Position numbers and translations under genes: made by a program
Shown here: positions 20,316 to 28,868 of the stretch, in pieces
Layout: each line of letters opens with the position of its first letter
Position numbering within the stretch: the first letter of the stretch is position 1
Notes under the pieces: generated by a model
Seen by the model: the letters and a program-made list of their open reading frames with translations, nothing else
The model's database searches: none
What the model was told of the DNA's origin: nothing
From: Sphingobacteriia bacterium
Lineage (GTDB): Bacteria > Bacteroidota > Bacteroidia > Chitinophagales > Chitinophagaceae
Direction: 5' to 3'
DNA length: 64,000 nt
Assembly (NCBI GenBank): GCA_004294135.1
Contig: RDZY01000009.1
Location: 62,001-126,000, forward strand

Positions 20316-22427
20316 TTAGTTAAGCGAAAGTTGAACCCATTGTCCCCTTGCAATGGGCGCACCCGCTGCAATAGATTGATCGGCCACTTTACCTTTTCCA
20401 TTAATATTCACCATCAATCCCATGCCTTCGCAGAGATGGATGGCATCTTTTAAACCCATGCCTTTTAGAACGGGCATGGTAGAACCATTTATTGTTTTCT
20501 TTTGCAGCACAACCACTGCATTTTTATTTTGCAAGCTGCTCCACTCATCTGCCCTACCTGTTGAATCTTTAAATTGCCATTTCAGTTGAGTAGATAAATA
20601 GGCTAGGTCAGCTTTATATCCAATATATTGAAACGGAATACTGTCTTTTCTTTTGTTAGCGACTGTATTGGTATTATTACCCGTTAAATAAGTGCTGTAA
20701 AGTCTATCGGCAATTTCTTTAAATACAGGGCCTGCCACTGAAGCACCATAAAATACAGGAGCAAAGGGTTTATTTTTAATCACTACCACACAAGTATACT
20801 GCGGATTATCAGCCGGAAAATATCCCGCAAAAGAAGATTGATAAATTTTATTGGCATAACCTCTATTACCATCGGCAACCAATGCAGTACCTGTTTTGCC
20901 AGCAGCTTTATAAGCAGATCCTGCAAAGAGCGACTTAGCGGTTCCATCGGTACAAACTCCTTCAAGACAGGCTCTTAGCATGGCGATGGTAGCTGCACTG
21001 CATACTTGAGAATCTAACAGTGTGGGTTGAATTTCTTTCAATACAATTCCTTCTTCTTTAAAACTGCTCACCAAATAAGGGCGCATCATTTTACCATTAT
21101 TGGCCACTGCATTGTACAGCATGGTAGTTTGTAAGGGACTGATGGCAATATTATAACCAAAAGACATCCAAGGAATGGTAGTGGGGCCAAATAATCTACT
21201 GCCGGGGCGATAAATAGTAGGCCTGCGTTCACCCATTAAATCAATGCCAGTAATTCTATCCAAGCGCATTTTAGTAAGGTGATTTAGAAACTGGTTTGGA
21301 TTGCCCGCATAAAAAGCAGTCGCCATTTTAGCCATGGCAACATTAGAGCTCAATTCAAAAGCGTGCTTAACGGTCACGTTATTTTCACTATGTCTTTCCG
21401 AATCATACACTGTAATACCTGCAACTTTCCAAACACCATTTTCTAGGCTGATGGTTTGATTCAGGTTCACTTTTTTATCTTCCAGCAAAGCCATCATGGT
21501 GGCCAATTTAAAAGTAGAGCCGGGTTCACCCGGGCGAATGGCATAGTTTAAATCTTCCCAGTAAACACCATCTGATTTTTTACCAAGATTGGCAATGGCT
21601 TTCACCTTTCCAGTCTTTGTTTCCATTACAATGGCACAACCATGATCGGCATCATTTTTAATCATCATTTTCATGAGGGCCGATTCGGTAATATCTTGAA
21701 TAAAAACATCAATGGTACTTACAATATCTTTGCCCGTTTCTGGTTCAATTAAATAAGTATCATCTACTGGAACCCCTACCCCGCCTGCAATAGAGCGGAC
21801 AGTCTGCTTACCATTTCTACCCCTAAGAATACTATCGTAAGTCATTTCTAACCCAACTTTATTAGAATCTCTGGCAAGGCCAATGGTTCTAAAAGCGAGC
21901 ATTTGGTATGGGTTCAGGCGAATGGTTCTTTCATTGGCAATCATACCACTTTTATTGCGGCCCATTTTAAAGAGCGGAAATTTCCTCAGTGCGTCGTATT
22001 GTGTGAAGGAGATTTTTTTCTTCAGCATAAAATAACCGTCCTGTGCTTTATATCCTTGCTGAAGAATGGTTTTATATTCTAATGGAGTTTGGTCTTTAAA
22101 TAATTTAGATAAAGACGCACTCAGAGAATCAATATTCTCTCTAAACCTAGCTCCATTTTTTTCGCGGAGACTGGCAACTCGGAAGTCAATATAAATATCA
22201 AATTGAGGAATAGAAGTACTCAGCATTTGACCATCTTCACTGTAGATGGTACCACGCTCGGCTTCAATTTCATCAATGCGTTGGTGAAGGCTATCACTCA
22301 TACTTCTCCATTTGGCGCCTTCGAATTGTTGAATATAAACCGCTTTACCAAAAATGGCAATACAGGCAATTACCATCAGTATATAACTGAGGTAGACTCT
22401 CCATAGTATGTCGCGTTTTACTTCCAT
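20316..22427 (-). CDS. ftsI: Penicillin-binding protein FtsI/PBP3 with C-terminal PASTA domain
   Basis: SxxK in GSTFK, AGKTGTA motif, C-terminal PASTA-like segment (MPVLKGMGLKDAIHLCEGMGL). Confidence 0.96.
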   Translation of the reverse strand: MEVKRDILWRVYLSYILMVIACIAIFGKAVYIQQFEGAKWRSMSDSLHQRIDEIEAERGTIYSEDGQMLSTSIPQFDIYIDFRVASLREKNGARFRENIDSLSASLSKLFKDQTPLEYKTILQQGYKAQDGYFMLKKKISFTQYDALRKFPLFKMGRNKSGMIANERTIRLNPYQMLAFRTIGLARDSNKVGLEMTYDSILRGRNGKQTVRSIAGGVGVPVDDTYLIEPETGKDIVSTIDVFIQDITESALMKMMIKNDADHGCAIVMETKTGKVKAIANLGKKSDGVYWEDLNYAIRPGEPGSTFKLATMMALLEDKKVNLNQTISLENGVWKVAGITVYDSERHSENNVTVKHAFELSSNVAMAKMATAFYAGNPNQFLNHLTKMRLDRITGIDLMGERRPTIYRPGSRLFGPTTIPWMSFGYNIAISPLQTTMLYNAVANNGKMMRPYLVSSFKEEGIVLKEIQPTLLDSQVCSAATIAMLRACLEGVCTDGTAKSLFAGSAYKAAGKTGTALVADGNRGYANKIYQSSFAGYFPADNPQYTCVVVIKNKPFAPVFYGASVAGPVFKEIADRLYSTYLTGNNTNTVANKRKDSIPFQYIGYKADLAYLSTQLKWQFKDSTGRADEWSSLQNKNAVVVLQKKTINGSTMPVLKGMGLKDAIHLCEGMGLMVNINGKGKVADQSIAAGAPIARGQWVQLSLN

Positions 22428-22453
22428 TTTATTTTATAAAATCAATTTTATTT

Positions 22454-22786
22454 TTATTCATTTATCGGTTTAATTCTATTGGGCATTTCCTTGCTTATTT
22501 TTAATCCTATTGGTTCAGTAGCTTTAATAATTTGGGCTTCTTCTGTTTTGTACATCACTTCACTTTTTAGTGTTTTATAAGTGAATTGCAATTCTTTTAA
22601 CTCGTAGTTGATGGTATTGATTCTACGCACGGTTCTATCGGCCATATGTCCGTTGGCTATATATAGAACCGCCAGTACGGAGAGGAAAAGAAAGAAGGAA
22701 ATATTCTTTACAATCCACTCGTAGTTTAGCAAGCCACGTAAGGGATTACGGGCAGCAGGCTGCGGGTTTGTTTTGTTTTCAGTCAC
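22454..22786 (-). CDS. ftsL: FtsL-like cell division protein
   Basis: 110 aa, single TM plus coiled coil, position between mraW and ftsI. Confidence 0.8.
   Translation of the reverse strand: MTENKTNPQPAARNPLRGLLNYEWIVKNISFFLFLSVLAVLYIANGHMADRTVRRINTINYELKELQFTYKTLKSEVMYKTEEAQIIKATEPIGLKISKEMPNRIKPINE
22746..22773. repeat. Possible GC-rich heptad repeat in the ftsL 5' coding end
   Basis: ttacggg|cagcagg|ctgcggg|tttgttt; weak, about 3 units. Confidence 0.35.
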
Positions 22787-22820
22787 CAGGTACTATATTA
22801 TAAAAATCAAAAGAATCGTC

Positions 22821-22872
22821 TTCCTCCTACAATCTACCGTCTCATTCCTCCCACTGTCCACCTTCTACGGTC
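22821..22872. repeat. Degenerate heptad repeat with a 24-bp higher-order unit between ftsL and mraW
   Basis: ttcctcc tacaatc taccgtc (tca) ttcctcc cactgtc caccttc tacggtc. Confidence 0.7.
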
Positions 22873-23783
22873 TAACTCCTCTCCACCACCCTCAACTTCG
22901 CACTTCTACTTCTTTTATTGCGCTTCAATTCATCTTCACCGGCCGTAATTGGTTTTTTATTTACCGACTGGAAAATGGTATTTTTTGCAGCGGTTTCAAA
23001 AGGATGATCAATCAGCTCTTCAAAACTTCCTTGTTTAAAAAAATTCTTCACCAGTCTGTCTTCAATCGAATGAAAGGTAATAATAGCAGCCCTTCCGCCC
23101 GATTTAAGCACTTGGGGCAATTGTCCCAACATTTCTTTCAAAGCCCCCATTTCGTCGTTCACTTCCATTCGCAAAGCCTGAAAAACCTGGGCCAAATATT
23201 TATTCGGGTTGCCCATTACCACGTTATTGAGCAATGCTTTGAACTGCTCAATGGTAGCAAAGGGTAAATATTTTCTTTGTTGAACAATATGTTTGGCCAA
23301 TGTTTTTGAATTGGATACTTCTCCATATTGTTCAAATAATTTATGCAGTTGCAACTCCGTATAAGTAGCTATAATAGTAGCCGCAATATTTGTTTGTCTT
23401 CTATCCATGCGCATATCCATAGGCCCTTCAAATCGTATGGAGAAACCACGATCTCCTTCATCAAATTGGTGACTACTCACGCCCAAATCTGCCAATACCC
23501 CATCTACCTGTAGAATATTGTGCAAACGAAGAAAGCGATGCAGGTGACGAAAATTTTGTGGCACAAAAAGCATTCGATCATCTTTCGGAAGATTTTGTTC
23601 GGCGTCCGCATCTTGGTCAAACGCAATCAATTTTCCTTGTTTACCCAGCCTACTCAAAATACCCGCACTATGGCCACCACCCCCAAATGTGCAATCCACG
23701 TAAACCCCGTTGGGCTGAATATTCAATCCCTCAATGGCTTCATTAAAAAGCACAGGTATATGGTATTCATCGGTAGTAGGCAT
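22872..23783 (-). CDS. rsmH: 16S rRNA (cytosine(1402)-N(4))-methyltransferase
   Basis: HIPVLFNEAIEGL, DCTFGGGGHS, FHSIEDRLVKNFFK (MraW). Confidence 0.97.
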   Translation of the reverse strand: MPTTDEYHIPVLFNEAIEGLNIQPNGVYVDCTFGGGGHSAGILSRLGKQGKLIAFDQDADAEQNLPKDDRMLFVPQNFRHLHRFLRLHNILQVDGVLADLGVSSHQFDEGDRGFSIRFEGPMDMRMDRRQTNIAATIIATYTELQLHKLFEQYGEVSNSKTLAKHIVQQRKYLPFATIEQFKALLNNVVMGNPNKYLAQVFQALRMEVNDEMGALKEMLGQLPQVLKSGGRAAIITFHSIEDRLVKNFFKQGSFEELIDHPFETAAKNTIFQSVNKKPITAGEDELKRNKRSRSAKLRVVERS

Positions 23784-23784
23784 A

Positions 23785-24252
23785 TTAAGATTTATCCGAT
23801 TTTTTATCTACTTCCAGCATCACTTCTTGAGCGAGACTGCTGAATGCTTCTGGTGAAAAATCTTCAAAGAGCTGTTTGTATTTTGCTGCATCCCAAATCT
23901 CAAATCGGTCTAATGCCGCCGTAACCACGATGTCTTTAGATAGCTCGGCAAATTCTTTTAAGGAGGCAGGTAATAATAAACGACCCGCACTGTCCAGTTC
24001 AATTTCCGTGGCACCACCTAAAAACTGACGTCGGAATTGACGTACTTTTGGGTCAAAATCATTCAGTTGACTGATTTTGGCAATAATCAATTCCCAACTT
24101 TTTAACGGATATAATGTGAGACATTTTTCAAAGCCACGACCCAATATAAAGCTGCTCTCCCCCTCAGGCAACTGCTTTCGCAATCCTCCTGGAAGCAGAA
24201 ACCGCCCTTTGGCGTCTACTGTAGCTTCATATTCTCCGTGAAATCCGTGCAT
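23785..24252 (-). CDS. mraZ: Transcriptional regulator MraZ (start re-assigned to 24252)
   Basis: Two AbrB-like MraZ modules (GEYEATVDAKGRFLLPGGLR; GATEIELDSAGRLLLPASLKEFA). The ORF-track start at 24333 would read through the operator; MHGFHGEYEATVD at 24252 matches family N-termini. Confidence 0.95.
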   Translation of the reverse strand: MHGFHGEYEATVDAKGRFLLPGGLRKQLPEGESSFILGRGFEKCLTLYPLKSWELIIAKISQLNDFDPKVRQFRRQFLGGATEIELDSAGRLLLPASLKEFAELSKDIVVTAALDRFEIWDAAKYKQLFEDFSPEAFSSLAQEVMLEVDKKSDKS

Positions 24253-24274
24253 AAGTGAATAAATATTTTCAAGA

Positions 24275-24314
24275 TTACCACTTGTTGACACAAAATAACA
24301 CTTTTTCCCACTTT
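24275..24314 (-). promoter_or_regulatory. Putative MraZ operator: four GTG-centred direct repeats at exact 10-bp spacing
   Basis: CAC (GTG on minus) at 24279, 24289, 24299, 24309; minus strand aaGTGGGAaa aaGTGTTAtt ttGTGTCAac aaGTGGTAat. Confidence 0.75.
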
Positions 24315-24339
24315 TAAAGCAAATATGGAGCATCTGTAT

Positions 24340-24348
24340 TTATCCACA
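24340..24348 (+). promoter_or_regulatory. Consensus DnaA box TTATCCACA
   Basis: Exact match read at 24340-24348. Confidence 0.6.
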
Positions 24349-24431
24349 GGAGTGAAATCAGCTAGAATTCAATCACAGCATAGCTATAAGCAGAAACACC
24401 TGAATTGACTACTGTATAACCTGTGAATTGC

Positions 24432-24440
24432 TGTGGATAA
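24432..24440 (-). promoter_or_regulatory. Consensus DnaA box (TGTGGATAA on +)
   Basis: Exact reverse complement of TTATCCACA, inverted relative to the 24340 box. Confidence 0.6.
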
Positions 24441-24458
24441 GCCCTAAATAGAACTAAA

Positions 24459-25697
24459 ATGAGCCAAAAACACCCTGCCGAACTGGTAATAAGCGACTTT
24501 AACTATGATTTACCTGAAATAAAAATTGCGCGCTATCCTTTGGCCGAGCGAGATCAGAGTAAATTATTGGTGTACCAGTCTGGAAATATTGCTGAATCTA
24601 CCTACCAGCATTTACACCAAGCTTTACCTGAAAATGCGCTGCTCATTTTCAACAATACCAAAGTGGTAGAAGCCCGTTTGTTGTTTCAAAAGCCGACTGG
24701 TGGAATCATTGAATTGTTTTGTCTTGAGCCCGCTGATAGGTATCCAGATATCACCACCGCCATGCTGGAAAAAGGAAAAGTATTTTGGAAATGCCTAGTA
24801 GGCGGTGCAAAAAAATGGAAAGCTGGTTCGCTATTTTATACCACCATGAATGGGGAGGAAAAAATTACCATTGAAGCAAAAAAATCGGAGCAATTGAGCG
24901 ACCATTGCTTAATTGAATTTACTTGGAATGATGATACACTTTGCTTTGCCGCTTTGCTGCATATAGCAGGCTGTATTCCCTTACCGCCTTACCTAAACAG
25001 AAATGCAGAAGCAAGTGATAAAGATCGGTACCAAACCATTTATGCACAACACGATGGTTCAGTGGCCGCACCCACAGCAGGATTGCATTTTACCGAAGCC
25101 GTTTTCAATGCCCTTGCCTTAAAAAATATAAATACCAATTTTGTTACCCTGCATGTAGGTGCTGGTACTTTTAAACCAGTAAAAGCAGCCAGTATGAAGG
25201 ACCATGAAATGCACGCTGAATTTATTGATGTATTACCGACACTGATAAACGCCCTTATACTTCAATTAGATCATGGAATTATTGCAGTAGGCACCACTTC
25301 ATTGCGCACCCTTGAAAGCCTTTATTGGATGGGCGTAAAAACTTTTATCAACCCAGATTTACCAATCCATCAAATAGCACTTAGCCAATGGGAAGCCTAT
25401 GAATTAGCAGAGAAAAATATCGACGCAAAAACAGCCCTCAACGCCCTATTAAATTGGATGGAATTAAACAAACTAGCACAGTTGATTACTAAAACTCAAA
25501 TCATTATTGCGCCTGGCTATACGTTTAAAATAATAAAGGCACTTATTACTAATTTTCACCAACCACAAAGCACTTTATTACTCTTAATTGCAGCTATTGT
25601 AGGCGATGATTGGAAAAAAATTTATGCATATGCGTTGGAAAATGATTTTCGCTTTCTGAGCTACGGAGATGGTTCTTTAATTTGGGGAGTTAGATAA
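24459..25697 (+). CDS. queA: S-adenosylmethionine:tRNA ribosyltransferase-isomerase (QueA family)
   Basis: IFNNTKVVEARL, DRYQTIYA..GSVAAPTAGLHFT, LHVGAGTFKPV, YTFKIIKALITNFHQPQSTLLLL. Confidence 0.93.
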   Translation: MSQKHPAELVISDFNYDLPEIKIARYPLAERDQSKLLVYQSGNIAESTYQHLHQALPENALLIFNNTKVVEARLLFQKPTGGIIELFCLEPADRYPDITTAMLEKGKVFWKCLVGGAKKWKAGSLFYTTMNGEEKITIEAKKSEQLSDHCLIEFTWNDDTLCFAALLHIAGCIPLPPYLNRNAEASDKDRYQTIYAQHDGSVAAPTAGLHFTEAVFNALALKNINTNFVTLHVGAGTFKPVKAASMKDHEMHAEFIDVLPTLINALILQLDHGIIAVGTTSLRTLESLYWMGVKTFINPDLPIHQIALSQWEAYELAEKNIDAKTALNALLNWMELNKLAQLITKTQIIIAPGYTFKIIKALITNFHQPQSTLLLLIAAIVGDDWKKIYAYALENDFRFLSYGDGSLIWGVR

Positions 25698-25768
25698 AAA
25701 CTTTCTCACCTAAAGATTAATTAATATAGATGATCTTCAAAATTATTTAGAAGTTAATAGGGTTATTT

Positions 25769-26494
25769 TTAAACAAATTTAATCGCTGTATTCAGTCTAT
25801 CCGCTACGTTATCCCAATTAATGATATTAAATAAAGCATCCACAAAATCACCTCGTTTGTTTTTGTATTTTAGATAATAAGCATGTTCCCACACATCAAT
25901 CACAAGCAATGGAATTGCACCCCATTGCGTTAATTTTTCATGATTTTCACATTGCAATATGGTTATATTATCGGAATAAGGTTGATAAGCCAGTATGCCC
26001 CATCCGTTACCATCTACATTTTTAGCAGTTGCGGCAATATATTTTTTCAATTGATCAATTGAACCAAAACTCTTTTCAATTCTCTTTAGCAACTCACCAG
26101 TTGGCTCATTTTTTTTATTGGTAAGATTAGTCCAGAATATGGAGTGCAAAATATGAGAAGAAAAGTGATAGGATAATTTTTTTGTCCAGTAATCAACCGT
26201 TTCCATATTTCCATCTACAATAGCTTTTTGAATCATTTGCAAATCTTTGTTAGCGCCAGCAACAGCGCCGCCATGATGGAACTTATGGTGTAATTGCAAT
26301 GTTTCCGCATCCATATAGGGCTCTAAAAAGTTCACTCCGTAAGGCAAAGGCTGATGAAGGAAATTACCATTGGCATCTGTAAGTTTATCAATTCCATTAT
26401 TTTCTATATTTTGGGCATATATACCATTTGCACCTGCTAAAATGATAGAACTTGTTGTAAGTACCGAACCTTTTAAAAATGTTTTTCTATTCAT
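25769..26494 (-). CDS. Fe/Mn superoxide dismutase with N-terminal export signal (ChrC-like by context)
   Basis: SOD motifs LPYGVNFLEPYMDAETLQLHHKFHH, HILHSIFW, GNGWGILAY, DVWEHAYYLKYKNKRGDFVDALFNIINW; N-terminus MNRKTFLKGSVLTTSSIILAGANG; 4-bp overlap with chrA. Confidence 0.9.
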   Translation of the reverse strand: MNRKTFLKGSVLTTSSIILAGANGIYAQNIENNGIDKLTDANGNFLHQPLPYGVNFLEPYMDAETLQLHHKFHHGGAVAGANKDLQMIQKAIVDGNMETVDYWTKKLSYHFSSHILHSIFWTNLTNKKNEPTGELLKRIEKSFGSIDQLKKYIAATAKNVDGNGWGILAYQPYSDNITILQCENHEKLTQWGAIPLLVIDVWEHAYYLKYKNKRGDFVDALFNIINWDNVADRLNTAIKFV

Positions 26495-27660
26495 AGAATT
26501 ATTTTTATAATTATTCCTAAAATCGCCGCAATAGCAATGATAAATGGCTCTTGAACTTTTCTGATGTAAATTAGAACAAATACAGATGCTAGTGCTATTA
26601 AAGTTGTTGTAATATCAATAATACTTCTTGTAGCAATTACAATTACTGCACCCACTAAAGCTCCGATAACGGCGGCAGTAATGCCATCAACAAAAGATTT
26701 AATGCTTTTATTTCCAGCTATCTTTTTAAAATAAGGGGCAGGAAGTATTGTAAACAAATAACAAGGAAGGAACGTTGCCAATGCTGCAACACCAGCCCCA
26801 GGAAAACCTGCCACCAAATAACCAATAAAACCTACTGTAATAACAACGGGACCAGGTGTAATCATGGCAACCGCTACGGCATCTACAAATTGTTGTTCAG
26901 TAAGCCAATGATTTTCGGTAACAACTCCACCATGAAGAAATGGCACAATAGCTAACCCACTTCCAAAAACAAATGCACCTGCTTTAGTAAAAAAGACAGC
27001 TATTTTACCTAGTGTGTTCATTTCAAAATTCCAAAATCCAATTTGCAGGAGAACAAAGCCATTAGCCGTATTATTTATCAATCGTTTTGGTGGTGCTTTA
27101 ATAAACATGTATAGCAAACCCGCACCTACAAATAATAAAACTTCTTCTCGCTTTGTTATAAAAGTTAGAGTTGCTGCCCCAATAAAAAATAACCATAACA
27201 GCCAACTATTTTTAAACGATTGTACATTCAGTTTCCCAATTGTCTTTGTTACAAGTTTATAAGAACTCATAGCAATGATGCCGATTACAGCTGCGCCTAC
27301 CCCATAAAAAACAGCTTGCATCCACGGTAAGCCACCATATAGTTTATAAGCAATGCCTAGCAAAACTACCATGATAAAAGAGGGCAACACAAATGCAAGC
27401 CCAGCTAAAGTTGCGCCTAAAACACGATGATGGACAAATCCAAGGTAAATACCCAGTTGAGCCGCCAATGGACCTGGTGTTAATTGTGCTAATGCTAATC
27501 CTTGCTTATATTCTTCTTCTGAAATCCATTTCCGATTCTCTACTAAATCACGGTGCATATAACCTACCAATGCAACTGGCCCGCCAAAACCTGATGTGCC
27601 AAGTTTCAGAAAGTATATGACCAAATCTTTCAGAGAATAATTTATTTTGATATTACTCAT
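26491..27660 (-). CDS. chrA: Chromate transporter ChrA (two-domain)
   Basis: Duplicated domains with FGGPVALVGYMHRDLV..W and LTPGPLAAQLG / ITPGPVVITVGFIGY motifs. Confidence 0.92.
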   Translation of the reverse strand: MSNIKINYSLKDLVIYFLKLGTSGFGGPVALVGYMHRDLVENRKWISEEEYKQGLALAQLTPGPLAAQLGIYLGFVHHRVLGATLAGLAFVLPSFIMVVLLGIAYKLYGGLPWMQAVFYGVGAAVIGIIAMSSYKLVTKTIGKLNVQSFKNSWLLWLFFIGAATLTFITKREEVLLFVGAGLLYMFIKAPPKRLINNTANGFVLLQIGFWNFEMNTLGKIAVFFTKAGAFVFGSGLAIVPFLHGGVVTENHWLTEQQFVDAVAVAMITPGPVVITVGFIGYLVAGFPGAGVAALATFLPCYLFTILPAPYFKKIAGNKSIKSFVDGITAAVIGALVGAVIVIATRSIIDITTTLIALASVFVLIYIRKVQEPFIIAIAAILGIIIKIIL

Positions 27661-27688
27661 ACTTAAGTTGGTTTAAGAATCATGATAA

Positions 27689-28867
27689 TTACAACTGAAA
27701 CTTATACAACCGAGCCACTGCTTGCTGGTACTCCCATTCTGCCTGTAGATATTTATCATAAGCAATAAAATAAAAACTTTCATCATAAAAGTACTGAAGG
27801 ATGGTGATTTGCCCTAATGCGAGTGATTTATTTAATAATATGGTATTGTTTATTGTTGATAAAAATTCTTTATATAACTGAATAGTTTTGAATCTTATGG
27901 ATAGTTTTTCAAAGTACTGTTTATTTTCTGTTCGATGACCTAAGCGATGAGTTTCAGAACTGGAATTTGCATATTCAAGATTGGCTTTTGCAGCATTCAA
28001 TTTATTCTTATTCTCCCATAAAGAGATAGTTATTCCAGCATGAAGACCTTTGTAACTCTGGCCTAATATACTCTGTGAATGATACCCTGTTTCAATCTTA
28101 GGCAGGTTCATTGCTTTTTGTACTGCTATTTGCCTTTGCATTATTTCCTTTTCCTGTTCATAAACTTTTATAATGGGATCGTTCGCCTCAATCGTACTGT
28201 CTAATATTTCAAAATCAGGAATGGAAGCCATAATTGGATAAATAGTATCATTAATTACAAGGGGAATACCACCATTAAATTCTGAAATTTTTGTAAGTAA
28301 TACTTGTTTTTCATTTTCATTTAGTGCCGTTTCGTTTCCAATATTAAGCAACTGCAATTTTGCTTTGTTCACATCTAGAATTATAGCATCTCCTTTATCC
28401 ATTTTTTTTTTATAATCCTGTACCAACCTTTGAGTATTGATTAACCTGCGATTTAATTCCGCACCCTTTTTGTTTAAATAGATAATTTCCAAAGTGAGTA
28501 ATTTTGCTTCCAGTAAAATATCCTGTCTGTATACCTGCTGCTGCAAATTAGCCTGTTCTATCTGTTGACTAGATAGCTCTTTCTTACGTTTATAAACCAA
28601 TGGAAAATCCAATCGCTGCGTAATGCTAAAATCTTTTTGATTACCTGCGCCAACTGGTGAACCTAACAAATAATCATACTCAACCTGTGGGTCATACGGG
28701 GTTAACCCAGTTTTATATTCTGCCTGCTTTGCTTGCCAATATATTTTGTTGGACTGGATAGATTTGTTATTTCTTTCCACTTGGGTTACCACATTATCTA
28801 CATTATTTTGTGCAATTGCAGTAATTGTGAAAAAGGAGCTCAAAATATAAATTAAAAAACTTTTCAT
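27689..28867 (-). CDS. TolC/CzcC-family outer membrane efflux protein
   Basis: Signal peptide and long coiled-coil repeats; next to HME-RND genes. Likely start 28867 rather than 28903. Confidence 0.85.
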   Translation of the reverse strand: MKSFLIYILSSFFTITAIAQNNVDNVVTQVERNNKSIQSNKIYWQAKQAEYKTGLTPYDPQVEYDYLLGSPVGAGNQKDFSITQRLDFPLVYKRKKELSSQQIEQANLQQQVYRQDILLEAKLLTLEIIYLNKKGAELNRRLINTQRLVQDYKKKMDKGDAIILDVNKAKLQLLNIGNETALNENEKQVLLTKISEFNGGIPLVINDTIYPIMASIPDFEILDSTIEANDPIIKVYEQEKEIMQRQIAVQKAMNLPKIETGYHSQSILGQSYKGLHAGITISLWENKNKLNAAKANLEYANSSSETHRLGHRTENKQYFEKLSIRFKTIQLYKEFLSTINNTILLNKSLALGQITILQYFYDESFYFIAYDKYLQAEWEYQQAVARLYKFQL

Positions 28868-28868
28868 T

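Noticed and set aside
22773-23267. 164-aa + strand ORF antisense to mraW
   Set aside because: Overlaps highly conserved rsmH on the other strand; composition is a reverse-complement artefact.
24253-24333. Extended MraZ N-terminus (MLHICFKSGKKCYFVSTSGN...) from the ORF track
   Set aside because: Would overlap the GTG operator; family proteins start near MHGFHGEYEATVDAKGR.
24340-24440. DnaA-box pair as a replication origin
   Set aside because: Only two boxes, no clear AT-rich unwinding element and no dnaA/dnaN/parAB genes nearby; regulatory role is more plausible.
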